In this document: positions 9,274-18,284 of the stretch, piece by piece
Numbering within the stretch: the stretch's first letter is position 1
How the letters are laid out: each line of letters opens with the position of its first letter
From: Deltaproteobacteria bacterium
GTDB taxonomy: Bacteria; Desulfobacterota; Desulfobacteria; Desulfobacterales; SpSt-501
Length of the DNA stretch: 64,000 nucleotides
Direction: 5' to 3'
Assembly (NCBI GenBank): GCA_016219005.1
Contig: JACRCN010000101.1
Location: forward strand, 25,486 to 89,485
Position numbers and translations under genes: made by a program
The notes under the pieces: generated by a model
The model's input: only the letters and a program-made list of their open reading frames with translations
What the model was told of the DNA's origin: nothing
The model's database searches: none

Positions 9274-9900
9274 TTACCGCATCGGAAACACCGCAAAGAT
9301 CACCGCGCTCCAGACGGAATGCGAGACGATGACCGGCGCGAGGTTTCCGCAGCGCGCATACATGGCGCCCCAGAAGGCGCCGGCCACGGCCGCGGCGCCG
9401 ACGAGCATGAAGTTTAGGGAGCAGACGTGCACGCCGGCATAAACGGCTGTCGCTAGAGCGCAGCCCGGCCAGCGGCCGAAGCGTTTCATCAGGTGGCGCT
9501 GCAGATACCCTCTCCAGAAAATCTCCTCGCTCGGGCCCGTCACGAAAAACAACAGCAGCGCAATGACTCCCATGGGCACCCCCGTTGCCTTGGTGTAGAT
9601 GCCTCCGATCTGCCGGCCGGCAAAATCAAACAGGGTGGTGCAAACGGCCTTGCCGATCCAGAAGACCAGATACAGTGCTGCCGCTGCGGCCAGGCCGAGC
9701 GCTACCGCGCGGGCGTCGAACCGGAATTCCTCCCGGTGCGGCGGCTGGAGAAAAAAAGACAACCCCGCCAGGGACGCGGCGGAAATGGATATCTTGGCCC
9801 AAAAGGAGATCCCCCCGAGGGCAAAGGTGATGAACCACAGCAGGGACGCCAGCAGCACCGTGCCGATCAGAGGCGCGGGAGGCAAGTGCCTGTCTTTCAC
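9274..9900 (-). CDS. CPBP-family intramembrane metalloprotease
   Basis: A 208-residue membrane protein with about six spans. The CAAX protease and bacteriocin-processing (CPBP/Abi) motifs are present: EE-x3-R at E125, E126 and R130 (GPSEEIFWRGYL), H158 in VYAGVHVC, and H194 in IVSHSVWSA. The family cleaves proteins within the membrane or matures secreted peptides; the bacterial substrate is usually unknown. The start is GTG 9900, which overlaps the UbiA stop as GTGA, so the two are translationally coupled. A longer frame upstream is the shadow of the UbiA gene. Pairing with a prenyltransferase echoes eukaryotic CAAX processing, but is probably coincidental. Confidence 0.88.
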   Translation of the reverse strand: MKDRHLPPAPLIGTVLLASLLWFITFALGGISFWAKISISAASLAGLSFFLQPPHREEFRFDARAVALGLAAAAALYLVFWIGKAVCTTLFDFAGRQIGGIYTKATGVPMGVIALLLFFVTGPSEEIFWRGYLQRHLMKRFGRWPGCALATAVYAGVHVCSLNFMLVGAAAVAGAFWGAMYARCGNLAPVIVSHSVWSAVIFAVFPMR

Positions 9901-10784
9901 ACCATGGCCTCCAGAACGAGGGAGATCACCAGCAACAGGCCGAAGGCCGTGTCGAGCTTGGCGGTCTGGGCGTCGGCATCCAGCGGGATGTCGGCCGCCA
10001 TCTGGCGCAGGAGTTTCACCGCCAGCGGTGTTGACAGCAGCACGATCAGGGACCATGGGGGCAGCGGCCCGAACATGGCCATTCCCACGACGGCAGCGTA
10101 GGCCGCCACGATGAGCGCCAGGTAAAGAGTGAGGCCCTGGCGCTGCCCGAGCACGATCGGCAGGGTGAAGATGCCCTTGCCGCGGTCGTAGCTGACATCG
10201 CGGATGTTGTTGGCGAGCAGGACGAGTGCTACCAGCACGCCGAAGGGCAGGGAGACGAGAACGGCGTTGGTGCTGATGGATTGGCGCTGGACGAAATAGG
10301 CGCCGGCCACCATGAGCGGTCCCCACATCAGGAACACCGAGATTTCTCCGAGCGCCCGGTACTTGTACTTGAAGGGATCGCCGGTGTAGGTGATGCCGGC
10401 GGCGGTGCCGACCAGGCCGATCCAGAACACCGGCCAGCCCCGGGTCGCCGTCAGGAAGAGGCCGATCACGGCCGCCAGGCCAAAGAGGCAATAAGCGGTC
10501 GCGCGTACGTGAACGAGTGCAAGCCTGCCGGTCATCAGCGGGTGCGGCCGGTAGCGCGCCGTGGGCACCTCCGGGCTGTCCACCCCGTGGCGTACATCGT
10601 CATAGTCGTTGATGAAGTTGCTCGCTGCGTGCATCAGCACGGCGCCGATGAGCGCGAGGAAATACAGCGGCCAGGAGAAGCCGCCGTCCAGGGCCGCCAT
10701 GGCACTGCCCACGCTCACCGAGATGGCCGTCATTGAAAACGACCACGGCCTGCTGGCCAGGAACCAGTCACGACAGACATGCAT
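9897..10784 (-). CDS. UbiA-family prenyltransferase (MenA-like)
   Basis: A 295-residue polytopic protein of the UbiA superfamily. Both Asp-rich Mg-diphosphate motifs are visible: NDYDD at 59-63 (preceded by ASNFI) and D196 and D200 in RDVSYDRGKG. The layout and the GDPFKYKYRALGE loop match 1,4-dihydroxy-2-naphthoate polyprenyltransferase (MenA), which makes demethylmenaquinone at the membrane. A menaquinone role fits an anaerobic respirer, but no other men or futalosine genes are nearby. ATG 10784 begins the homologous part. The four-base overlap with the CPBP gene suggests a two-gene unit. Confidence 0.85.
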   Translation of the reverse strand: MHVCRDWFLASRPWSFSMTAISVSVGSAMAALDGGFSWPLYFLALIGAVLMHAASNFINDYDDVRHGVDSPEVPTARYRPHPLMTGRLALVHVRATAYCLFGLAAVIGLFLTATRGWPVFWIGLVGTAAGITYTGDPFKYKYRALGEISVFLMWGPLMVAGAYFVQRQSISTNAVLVSLPFGVLVALVLLANNIRDVSYDRGKGIFTLPIVLGQRQGLTLYLALIVAAYAAVVGMAMFGPLPPWSLIVLLSTPLAVKLLRQMAADIPLDADAQTAKLDTAFGLLLVISLVLEAMV

Positions 10785-10854
10785 GCGTGTCACCTTTGAA
10801 CCGCGGGGCGTGCGATCCGGACGGGGATTGGGACGCCGGCGGACGGAAGCGGGA

Positions 10855-11382
10855 TCATGGTTGGGGTCGCTGGGGTTGCCCGACCGCTGTGCGGGCCTCC
10901 TCGGACAGGGCTCTGGCCCTTTCAACGGCGCGCTGCGCCTCCGCCTGGGCCTGAATCGCCTTTTCCTCTTCCGCGCGGATCTTGTATTTGAACTCCTGCC
11001 GGCGGGAAGGTGTGTTGCCGAAGCGTTTGCGGTAGTCCAGCGCCTGCTGGGTCTGCTCTTCGGCGCGCTGCACGGCCGCTCGGGCCTGGTCGTCGGCCTC
11101 GCGCGCCCGGCGCAGCGCCTCTTCCATTTCGATTCGCTGCTGCGCGTCCTGGCGGGCTTCGACCCGCCGCTGCGGCTGGTCCTGCGGTGGCCGGGCCTTG
11201 GCCGGCGCCGGCTCCGTGTGCTCGACCACGTCTTGGATTTTCGCTTCCGGCGGCGGAAGAGTGTCCGTGATGTGCACACGGCCCTTGGCGTCCGTCCAGG
11301 TGTAGAGCGTGGTCTGAGCGTTCAGCGGCGATAGGGTGGTGAGCAGCAACACGACCCCCGCGGCAGACAGAAGGTGTTTCAT
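10855..11382 (-). CDS. DUF4124-domain protein with coiled coil, exported
   Basis: A 175-residue protein. MKHLLSAAGVVLLLTTLSPL is a signal peptide ending near LNAQ. The DUF4124 core (TLYTWTDAKGRVHITDTLPP) follows at about 24-45. The rest is a highly charged Glu/Arg/Gln-rich helix, likely a periplasmic coiled coil. The function of DUF4124 is not established. ATG 11382 is preceded by GGAGG at good spacing, and a perfect sigma-70 promoter lies upstream. A second, distinct DUF4124 protein is encoded at 18285-18818. Confidence 0.8.
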   Translation of the reverse strand: MKHLLSAAGVVLLLTTLSPLNAQTTLYTWTDAKGRVHITDTLPPPEAKIQDVVEHTEPAPAKARPPQDQPQRRVEARQDAQQRIEMEEALRRAREADDQARAAVQRAEEQTQQALDYRKRFGNTPSRRQEFKYKIRAEEEKAIQAQAEAQRAVERARALSEEARTAVGQPQRPQP

Positions 11383-11413
11383 TCCAAGCCTCCGTGTTAG
11401 GGCATTATATGAA

Positions 11414-11442
11414 ATTATATGGAAAAAGCGAGGGACTGTCAA
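11414..11442 (-). promoter_or_regulatory. Consensus sigma-70 promoter for the DUF4124 gene
   Basis: Read on the minus strand, TTGACA (11442-11437) and TATAAT (11419-11414) are separated by exactly 17 bases. Both hexamers are perfect matches. The expected start of transcription near 11407 gives a leader of about 25 bases before ATG 11382, including the GGAGG ribosome site. This implies strong constitutive expression. Confidence 0.85.
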
Positions 11443-11469
11443 TTTGCTTGCCGGGTGGTTTCGGCGGCG

Positions 11470-13806
11470 CTATCGATGGCCCCAAAACGACTGCAGCTCC
11501 CGGCAGAACTCGTCATGACCCCGGATCGTCACGGGGTTCCAATGGTGCGGCAGCAGCGAGTGATAGGGGTGGGTGCCGTAGCGCTGATCGATCAGCACCA
11601 CCACCCCCCGGTCGGTCTCGGTGCGGATGACGCGGCCGGCAGCCTGGAGCACGCGGTTGATGCCCGGGTACACGTAGGCGTACTCGAAGCCCTGGTCCAG
11701 GCGGGCGGCGAAGACCTCGCGGATCAGCTCCCGTTCCAAACAGACAGCCGGAAGTCCTACCCCGACGATGACGGCGCCCGAAAGCCGCGTGCCGACCAGA
11801 TCGATCCCCTCCCCGAAAATACCGCCCATGACCGCGAAGCCCACGAGGCAGCGCGGGGTGTCGGTTTCGAACTGTGCCAGAAACGCATCCCTCCGGGCCT
11901 CGGACATCCCCGGTTCCTGAACCAGCGTGGTCGCACCGGGGTGCGCGGCGCGAAAGGCGTCCAAAACCAACCGCATGTAGGCATAGGAGGGGAAGAAAAG
12001 CAGGCTGTTTCCGCGCGTGTGATCCACGAAGGTTCGCAGGATCCGGGCGATTTCGGTCTTGGTCCGGTCGCGGTGGCGGTAGAGGGTTGAGACGCGATCG
12101 CAGACAAACACCCCCAGGTTTTCAGCCGGAAACGGCGACGGCAGGATCAGGTCGTCGGCGCGGTCACAGCCCAGCATTGTCTTGAAGTAATCCATCGGTG
12201 CGAGGGTCGCGGAGAAGAACACGGCCGATCGGCAGCGGTTGATCGCCTCCCCGATCTGCCGGGAAGGGTCGATGCAGAATAGCTTGAGCCGCAGGTCTTG
12301 CAGGGGCGCCTCGCTGCAGGTGGCGTAGGCCTCGTCGAACTGATCGGCCACCCGCAGAAAGTTGCCCGCCGCGAAATAGAACTCCAGCAGCGCCTCCCGG
12401 AAAGCGGATTTTACATTCTTTTCGAGCCACTGCTCGGCGGCCTGCAGAAACTCCCGCAGCAGGGGCAGGAGTTCCTCGGGCGGCGCGCGGTCGGCGATCG
12501 GTGCTGCGGCCTCCTCGCATCGCTTGCGGGCGGCGAGCATCCAGCGGTTGATTCGGCCCAGGCGCCGATATAGAGCGGGCAGGGCGTCTTTGACGGCTCG
12601 GCGCAGGCCGAGGACCGGCTGCTTGCCGAGTTCGGCCGAGAACATCTCCCGCGCACGCTCGACCAGGTTGTGGGCTTCGTCGACCAGGAAGGTGTACGCA
12701 GCGGTCTCTTCCAGGAAGAAGCGCCGCAGATACGCCTGCGGGTCGAAGGCGTAGTTGTAGTCGCCGATCACCGCATCCGCCCACAGCGACAGGTCCAGGG
12801 AAAATTCGAACGGGCACACCCGGAAGCGGCGCGCCGCTGCGGAAACGGCTTCCCGCGTCCAGGCGTCCTCCTGGAACATGGCGCAGCGGGCCTCCGGGAG
12901 ACGGTCGAAATGGCCCCGGGCGTAGTCACACTCCTCGGGGTTGCAGGCACCGTCCGGCGTGAAGCAGATCTTCTCCTTGGCGGTCAACGTCAGGCTTTTC
13001 AGGTGCAGTCCGCGGGTGCGCAACTCGTCCAGGGCCTTTTCGGCCGCCAGCCGGCCGGTGGTGCGGGCCGTGAGATAAAAAATCTTGGCGGTGCCGCCAT
13101 CGGCGATGGATTTCACCGCCGGGAAGAGCACCGCCATGGTCTTGCCGATGCCGGTGGCGGCCTGGATGAACGTGCGGCCTGCCTCCCGGATCGTACGGTC
13201 GACCGCCTGCGCCATATCTTCCTGGCCCGGGCGGTAGGCCGCGTACGGAAAGGACAGATCGCCAAGGGAAATATCGCGCTCACGGCGCCACCGGGTGATG
13301 GTGGAAGCCCATCTGAGATAGCGCGCCACCAGTTCGTCGAAGAACGCCGCCAGTTCGGCGAGCGTGAACTGGCGGCGAACCTCGCGGGTGGCGCCGGTGT
13401 CGAGCCGCGCATAGGTGAGTTGGACCCCAATGTCGCCGATGCCTCGGTCGACACCGTACAGGAAGGCATAGGCCTTGGCCTGGCCCCAGTGCAGCGGGTT
13501 GTCGCTGCGGACACTTTCCTCCAGGCTGCCCCGGGTGGTCTTGATCTCCTCGATCACCGGCCTGCCGGGGCCGGCGAACACTCCGTCGATCCGGCCGCCA
13601 ATCTCAAGAACGAAATCTTCGGTCTCGACCCGGCGCGATACTGAAACCTCAGGCAAGTACCCGTCGGGCCGGGAATACTGGATCCTCTGGTGGATGCGGA
13701 CGGCCTCCGCGGCGCGAGAGGAGCCGGTGAACTGCATCGCCAGGTCCCCGCTTCGCAGCACATGCTCCACCAGTTCGCGCACGCCGACTGCCAATTGTGT
13801 TTTCAT
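11470..13806 (-). CDS. Cas4/RecB-like nuclease fused to XPD/DinG-type Fe-S helicase
   Basis: A 778-residue protein. The N-terminal about 180 residues look like a PD-(D/E)XK nuclease, with GRIDG (D74) and EEIKTTRG (E87, K89). The rest is a superfamily 2 helicase of the XPD/DinG group: Walker A AATGIGKT (K222), four Cys for an iron-sulfur cluster (C281, C288, C293, C308) and DEAH box VDEAHN (D376). XPD-type helicases unwind DNA 5' to 3' with the cluster in the wedge. A nuclease on the same chain suggests DNA end processing or repair. ATG 13806 is used; codons upstream to 13851 show no family match. It is divergent from the sigma-54 activator gene. Confidence 0.83.
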   Translation of the reverse strand: MKTQLAVGVRELVEHVLRSGDLAMQFTGSSRAAEAVRIHQRIQYSRPDGYLPEVSVSRRVETEDFVLEIGGRIDGVFAGPGRPVIEEIKTTRGSLEESVRSDNPLHWGQAKAYAFLYGVDRGIGDIGVQLTYARLDTGATREVRRQFTLAELAAFFDELVARYLRWASTITRWRRERDISLGDLSFPYAAYRPGQEDMAQAVDRTIREAGRTFIQAATGIGKTMAVLFPAVKSIADGGTAKIFYLTARTTGRLAAEKALDELRTRGLHLKSLTLTAKEKICFTPDGACNPEECDYARGHFDRLPEARCAMFQEDAWTREAVSAAARRFRVCPFEFSLDLSLWADAVIGDYNYAFDPQAYLRRFFLEETAAYTFLVDEAHNLVERAREMFSAELGKQPVLGLRRAVKDALPALYRRLGRINRWMLAARKRCEEAAAPIADRAPPEELLPLLREFLQAAEQWLEKNVKSAFREALLEFYFAAGNFLRVADQFDEAYATCSEAPLQDLRLKLFCIDPSRQIGEAINRCRSAVFFSATLAPMDYFKTMLGCDRADDLILPSPFPAENLGVFVCDRVSTLYRHRDRTKTEIARILRTFVDHTRGNSLLFFPSYAYMRLVLDAFRAAHPGATTLVQEPGMSEARRDAFLAQFETDTPRCLVGFAVMGGIFGEGIDLVGTRLSGAVIVGVGLPAVCLERELIREVFAARLDQGFEYAYVYPGINRVLQAAGRVIRTETDRGVVVLIDQRYGTHPYHSLLPHHWNPVTIRGHDEFCRELQSFWGHR

Positions 13807-13914
13807 GGGTGGGTGACCACTATATCTGAAATAATTATTTGCGATTTGCAATAAAAACTGGTATCAGAAAATTGTCTGTAAAGCCACTGCGACATTAACC
13901 CGGGAAAGAATCCC

Positions 13915-14952
13915 ATGAGCAGTTCGAACGGCACGCTCAGCAAGATCATCCCCATCAGCGTCCCCTCCCAGACCGCGTTCAAGGACATCATCGGCCTGAG
14001 CCCCTCCATGAAGAAGATCTTTCGCGTCGTGGAAAAAGCCGCGGTCAGCAACACGACGATCATGTTGAACGGCGAGACCGGCACGGGCAAGGGCGTGATT
14101 GCCAGGGCCATTCACGAGTGCTCCTCCCGCCGAAGCAAGCCGTTCATCCAGATCAACTGCGGCGCGACGCCGGAGGGCCTGCTGGAGAGCGAATTTTTCG
14201 GCTACCGCCGCGGGGCGTTTACCGGTGCGGTTTCGGACAAGCCGGGGAAATTTGAAATGGCCAACGGCGGCACCATCTTCCTGGACGAAATCGGGGATAT
14301 GAGCGCGGATCTCCAGGTGAAAGTGCTGCGGGTGCTGGAGGAGGGCGAGTTCGAGCGGGTCGGCGGCCACGAGACCATCAAGGCTGATGCGCGCTTCATC
14401 GCTGCCACCCACCGGGACCTCGAGGAGGAGGTCCAGAAGGGCAACTTCCGGGAAGACCTGTTCTACCGGCTGTATGTGATTCCCATCCTGCTGCCGCCGC
14501 TGCGGGAGCGCAAGGCCGACATCCCGTTTCTGCTGTCTCACTTTTTCGAGGAGTTTGCGCACAAGAACAACAAGCCGGTGATGAAGGTGGCGCCGGAAGC
14601 CCTGCAGATGATAGTGAAGCACCCGTGGCGCGGAAACGTGCGCGAGCTCAGGAACCTGGTTGAACGCATCGTCGTTTTGAAGGACGGGGACACCCTTGTG
14701 CCGGAAGACCTGCCGCTGAAGATGCGGATTCTGGAAGGCGAGGACGGCCGCCGCCTGGAGGCGGCCCCGGCCGATGCGGACATCCCCTTCCAGGCGGCGG
14801 TGTCCGAGTTTGAAAAAAAACTGATTTTAAACGCCCTGGAAAAAACCGGCTGGGTGAAAAACCGCGCGGCCGACCTGCTCAAGATCAAGCGCACCACCCT
14901 GGTTGAAAAGATCAAGCGCTACAATCTGGAAAAGCCGGGCGACGATTCGTGA
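13915..14952 (+). CDS. Receiver-less sigma-54-dependent transcription activator
   Basis: A 345-residue NtrC-type activator without an N-terminal sensory domain (only about 22 residues precede the AAA+ core). It has Walker A GETGTGKG (53-60), an intact GAFTGA sigma-54 contact loop (100-105), Walker B IFLDEIGD (D123, E124), sensor [11 protein letters not shown], and a C-terminal Fis-type helix-turn-helix ([20 protein letters not shown]). It should activate sigma-54 promoters, with control coming from another protein. The next gene, 22 bases downstream, encodes a response regulator lacking the parts this protein has, so the two may act together. Confidence 0.9.
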   Translation: MSSSNGTLSKIIPISVPSQTAFKDIIGLSPSMKKIFRVVEKAAVSNTTIMLNGETGTGKGVIARAIHECSSRRSKPFIQINCGATPEGLLESEFFGYRRGAFTGAVSDKPGKFEMANGGTIFLDEIGDMSADLQVKVLRVLEEGEFERVGGHETIKADARFIAATHRDLEEEVQKGNFREDLFYRLYVIPILLPPLRERKADIPFLLSHFFEEFAHKNNKPVMKVAPEALQMIVKHPWRGNVRELRNLVERIVVLKDGDTLVPEDLPLKMRILEGEDGRRLEAAPADADIPFQAAVSEFEKKLILNALEKTGWVKNRAADLLKIKRTTLVEKIKRYNLEKPGDDS

Positions 14953-14974
14953 ACGCGCTGAGCGGAGGTTTTCG

Positions 14975-16132
14975 ATGAACGTTGCGGACATCCTCTTCGT
15001 GGACGACGATCGCGCCATATTGGAGATCGTCCGGGAATATCTCACGGAGACCGGCTACCGGGTCGATGTAGTGGACAACGGGCTGGCGGCCCTGGAGCGG
15101 ATCAAGGACAAGCCCTACCATATCGTTTTCACCGACATCAAGATGCCGGACATCGACGGCTTGGAGCTGCTTTCGGCCATCAAAGAATACCGTCCCGAGA
15201 CCGAGGTGATCATCGTGACCGGTCACGGGTCCATGGAGTCGGCTATCCAAGCCATGAAGTACGGCAGCTACGACTACCTTCAGAAACCGTTCAAGCTGAA
15301 CGTGCTGAAGATCATCATCGACCGAATCCTCGACGAGAAGAAGCTCAAGCAGGAGAAGATCGTCCTGAAGACCCGGGTCAAGGACCGGCATCGTTACGAC
15401 GCGCTGGTGGGTGTCAGTCTCCGGATGCAGGAGATTTACGACACCATCGAGCGCATGCGGCAGGCCAGCCCGAACGTTCTGATCGAGGGCGAGAGCGGAA
15501 CGGGCAAGGAACTCGCCGCCCACGTCATCCACCGCACCAGCGATCGCAGCCAGAATCCGTTCGTGACCGTTACCTGCCAGAGCATCTTCAAACACGTGGC
15601 GCCCGATCGCTATGGTGAACGGATTCGCGAGCTTTTGGGCTCGGCCCGGGAGGGCGCCCTGTTCCTGGACGAGGTGTGCGAACTGCCGGTCGAGGCCCAG
15701 GCCGAACTTACGGCCATCCTGCGCGAGCAGGTCTTACGCCAGGGAGTCGACCGCAGCCGGTCCGTGCGGATCATCGCCGCTACCAACCGGTCGGTCAAAG
15801 AGGCCGTTGCCAGGGGCAGCCTCGCGAAGGACCTCGGCCCCGGCTTGCACCAGGTCTTCATCCAGATGCCCTCGCTCAAGGACCGCAAGGAGGACATTTG
15901 CCTGCTCATCAACCACTTCCTGCACCAGTTCAACGCCCGCAGCCCGCATAAGGTGCTGGCCGTCGCCCCGGAGGCCATGGACTACCTTCTCGGCTACCAC
16001 TGGCCGGGTAATGTCATCCAGCTGGAAAACGTGATCGAACGGGCCTTTGCCCTGGGCGTGGAGTTGGTCATCCAGATCGATGATCTCCCGGCTGAAATCC
16101 GCACGGCGGGTGAGATTCACCGCATGAGCTGA
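14975..16132 (+). CDS. Response regulator with degenerate sigma-54 AAA+ domain
   Basis: A 385-residue protein. Residues 1-120 are a receiver domain with the acidic pocket D10-D12, phospho-acceptor D54 (FTDIKMPD) and K104 (LQKPF). An AAA+ domain follows with Walker A EGESGTGKE (171-179) and Walker B GALFLDE (227-233). Between them the segment that should hold the GAFTGA loop is shortened and unrelated, and there is no C-terminal helix-turn-helix after LPAEIRTAGEIHRMS. It therefore probably neither contacts sigma-54 nor binds DNA alone. It may form mixed rings with, or regulate, the upstream receiver-less activator. ATG 14975 follows GGAGG at 14964-14968. Confidence 0.87.
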   Translation: MNVADILFVDDDRAILEIVREYLTETGYRVDVVDNGLAALERIKDKPYHIVFTDIKMPDIDGLELLSAIKEYRPETEVIIVTGHGSMESAIQAMKYGSYDYLQKPFKLNVLKIIIDRILDEKKLKQEKIVLKTRVKDRHRYDALVGVSLRMQEIYDTIERMRQASPNVLIEGESGTGKELAAHVIHRTSDRSQNPFVTVTCQSIFKHVAPDRYGERIRELLGSAREGALFLDEVCELPVEAQAELTAILREQVLRQGVDRSRSVRIIAATNRSVKEAVARGSLAKDLGPGLHQVFIQMPSLKDRKEDICLLINHFLHQFNARSPHKVLAVAPEAMDYLLGYHWPGNVIQLENVIERAFALGVELVIQIDDLPAEIRTAGEIHRMS

Positions 16133-16234
16133 CGGCTTCAATCCTGAGGCATCGGATTTACTCTCGGCTGACTCACAGGCGGATGGGGTCGTGTGTTGGC
16201 ATGCCTCCATTCCGGCGTGCCGGGGTGGCAACGC

Positions 16235-16275
16235 GGAGCCCGGGAGTCCGCCTTGGATCTGGGTTCCCGGGCTCC
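16235..16275. repeat. Perfect 11-bp inverted repeat, possible terminator
   Basis: GGAGCCCGGGA (16235-16245) and TCCCGGGCTCC (16265-16275) can form an 11-bp stem with a 19-base loop. No T-run follows on either strand. It lies between the convergent ends of the response regulator gene and the small heat-shock gene, so it may stop transcription in both directions, or be a REP-like repeat. Confidence 0.55.
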
Positions 16276-16293
16276 CGATCGCCGCGTAATCCC

Positions 16294-16698
16294 TTAGCCG
16301 GCCGTGATGGCGATCTTTCGGGGAGCCGCCTTGGCAACCTTCGGCAGGCTCAGCCGCAGAACGCCCAGGTTGAGCTTGGCGTCGATTTTCGTCTGGTCGA
16401 TCACTTCCGAAAGCGTGAACTGCCGGTAGAAGCGTCCCGTCTCGTACTCCAAGGTGAGGAATTCCTCATCGGCGGCTTCCAGGCGGTCGACATCCCCGGT
16501 GATGGTCAGGATGTTGTCCCGTAGATCGATGTTCAGCTTCTCGGGCTTCACGCCTGGGATATCGGCCAGCAGCGTGATGGCCTTGTCGGTCTCGAAGATG
16601 TCCACCTCCGGTGTGAACACCAGGCCCGGGATGGTTTGCTCCGCCGGTGTCGTCACCTCCTGCTTCTCCTTGACTTTGATTTCCTTGCTGTCCGTCAT
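16294..16698 (-). CDS. Hsp20-family small heat-shock protein (second)
   Basis: A 134-residue alpha-crystallin-domain chaperone. The domain spans about 28-125 (PEVDIFETDKAITLLADIPG, LNLGVLRLSLPK); the N-terminal arm is short and charged, and the C-terminal tail ends KIAITAG. Small heat-shock proteins form oligomers that hold unfolding proteins for refolding. AGGAGG lies before ATG 16698. It follows the other hsp20 gene in the same direction, with 23 bases between them, and probably shares its promoter. Confidence 0.92.
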   Translation of the reverse strand: MTDSKEIKVKEKQEVTTPAEQTIPGLVFTPEVDIFETDKAITLLADIPGVKPEKLNIDLRDNILTITGDVDRLEAADEEFLTLEYETGRFYRQFTLSEVIDQTKIDAKLNLGVLRLSLPKVAKAAPRKIAITAG

Positions 16699-16721
16699 GG
16701 CTCATACCTCCTTGTCTCGGG

Positions 16722-17177
16722 CTAACGCACGCTGATCTGTCGCGGCATGGACGCTTCGGCCTTGGACACGATGATCGTCAGGATGCCGTTGACCAGGCTC
16801 GCCTGCACCTTGTCCGGATTGATTTCACCGGGCAGACTGATGACCCTCGAAAACCGGCCCGATTCCCGCTCGCGGCGATGGTACTTGGCCCCGCTTTTCT
16901 CCTCCGGGATCTTGCGGTCCCCGGAGAGCGACAGAGCGTTCGCGGTCGCCTGGATATCGAGCTCATCGGAGCTGACCCCCGGCAACTCGGCGCGGATCAT
17001 GTAGCGGTCCTTGGCTTCCGTCAGGTTGATGAGCGGGAAAACACCGGCGGCCGGACGGGCATAGGGACTGATAAGCCCCTGGTACAGCCGGTCCACCTGG
17101 CGCCGCATGTTCTCGATCTCTGAAAATGGATTTCTTGCCTCCCAGCCCGGGACTCCAAAGATGCGTCGGTAGATCAT
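16722..17177 (-). CDS. Hsp20-family small heat-shock protein (first)
   Basis: A 151-residue small heat-shock protein. The N-terminal segment has MIYRRIFGVPGWEARNPFSE, followed by an alpha-crystallin domain at about 46-145 (DRYMIRAELPGVSSDELDI and LVNGILTIIVSKAE). It differs clearly from the next gene product; pairs of unlike Hsp20 proteins often form mixed oligomers. AGGAGG precedes ATG 17177 by seven bases. It is the first gene of a two-gene unit and has a plausible sigma-70 promoter upstream; no CIRCE element was seen. Confidence 0.92.
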   Translation of the reverse strand: MIYRRIFGVPGWEARNPFSEIENMRRQVDRLYQGLISPYARPAAGVFPLINLTEAKDRYMIRAELPGVSSDELDIQATANALSLSGDRKIPEEKSGAKYHRRERESGRFSRVISLPGEINPDKVQASLVNGILTIIVSKAEASMPRQISVR

Positions 17178-17228
17178 AGATTGGCCTCCTTTCTGTTTGA
17201 TTGCATCAGGTCAGTATTTTTGGAGCAA

Positions 17229-17256
17229 AATTTAAAACCAAACCAGTCCATGTCAA
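17229..17256 (-). promoter_or_regulatory. Probable promoter of the hsp20 pair
   Basis: Read on the minus strand, TTGACA (17256-17251) is followed after 16 bases by TAAATT (17234-17229). It lies in an AT-rich stretch about 50 bases before the start codon of the first hsp20 gene. The -10 hexamer is only a 4/6 match, so heat-shock sigma control cannot be ruled in or out by eye. Confidence 0.5.
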
Positions 17257-17442
17257 GATGGTATTTTTTTAAAAATAAAAATTACGAATTATGAAATGAT
17301 TGACAAGTAATGAAATGACGCAGAACGGTGTCCGCTGGAGCCAATTGCGCGACCCGTGCGATAAAATCGCGCGGGCGGGCCAAGGGGTGGATAAGGGTAT
17401 TTGCGGGAGGTATCCCGCCGGGTCGGGCAGGAGGGCTTCGGT

Positions 17443-18123
17443 TCAGTTTGCTTTCGCGGGGCCCAAGGCGAGCTTTTGACCGGGCCGGATCGGGTCTTTG
17501 GGCGATAGATGGTTGAGCTTGAAGAGCTGGTCTGCCGGAATTCCGTAGCGCCGGCTGATTCCGTAGATCGTCTCCCCCTTTTCGACCACGTGAACTTTCC
17601 CTTTGGAATCCTTCTCGGCTTTCGGGGAGGCGGGTGCGGATTTGGCAGGTGAGGCCTCCGGCCGGGGGATGGGGGCGCTTTCGGTTTTCGCCGACGCAGG
17701 TTCTTGTTTGGCCGCGGGTCTCACGGCCTCTTTGCCGAGTTGATCGATTCTGCGGTTCATGGAAGACTCCATCTGGGTCATCCGCTCCGCGAGGGCGGCA
17801 AAGTCCTTTTCTTTGCGGTCCAGGCGTGCCATGCCGCTGTCGATCCATTCGAGCTTGGCAAACTTTTCTTCGATCTGCTTCAGGCGGGTTTCAATGCTCT
17901 TGAGCTGGTCCTTGTCAGTGGACTTGGGGGAGGACAGGAACATCAACACGACGATGACGGCCACCAGCAGTCCGCCACCCGCGATCAGGACGGGTTTCAA
18001 GGATCGTTTGGCGACGTTATCATCGCTCGCGCTGTACTCGTAAGGTTCTTCCCGCCCTTCACCGTTGTCATACTTGTTACTCATGACGAAATCCTCTTTA
18101 CGGGTGTCTTCACGTTCCGGCAT
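17443..18123 (-). CDS. Membrane-anchored LysM-domain protein
   Basis: A 226-residue protein. A polar N-terminal region (about 1-44) is followed by one membrane span (VLIAGGGLLVAVIVVLMFL), a coiled-coil stretch with KSIETRLKQIEEKFAKLEWI, a Pro/Ala/Ser-rich linker, and a C-terminal LysM domain (VVEKGETIYGISRRYGIPAD) that should bind peptidoglycan. The topology suggests a single-pass inner-membrane protein reaching into the periplasm. Two starts are credible: ATG 18123 (after GGGA) and ATG 18084 (after AGAGGA). The substrate or role is not apparent. Confidence 0.82.
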   Translation of the reverse strand: MPEREDTRKEDFVMSNKYDNGEGREEPYEYSASDDNVAKRSLKPVLIAGGGLLVAVIVVLMFLSSPKSTDKDQLKSIETRLKQIEEKFAKLEWIDSGMARLDRKEKDFAALAERMTQMESSMNRRIDQLGKEAVRPAAKQEPASAKTESAPIPRPEASPAKSAPASPKAEKDSKGKVHVVEKGETIYGISRRYGIPADQLFKLNHLSPKDPIRPGQKLALGPAKAN

Positions 18124-18284
18124 GGTTTTCCCTTTTATGGTAGTTTTTTCAGTTCCACAAAATGCGGCGTTGGTATCTGTGAAACTGTCTATATATAGAT
18201 ACATTTTTTGTTAAACGCAATAAAAAACTAAACCATAGGATTCTACGGGCCGGCAAATGTCGGTGGAGGTCACTTCCAGGCGGG

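Noticed and set aside
9901..10491. N-terminal extension of the CPBP protease
   Set aside because: It is antiparallel-frame shadow sequence of the UbiA gene, rich in Arg/His/Pro and without family match.
13807..13914. Sigma-54 (-24/-12) promoter before the activator gene
   Set aside because: No TGGCAC-N5-TTGC match is present in the gap.
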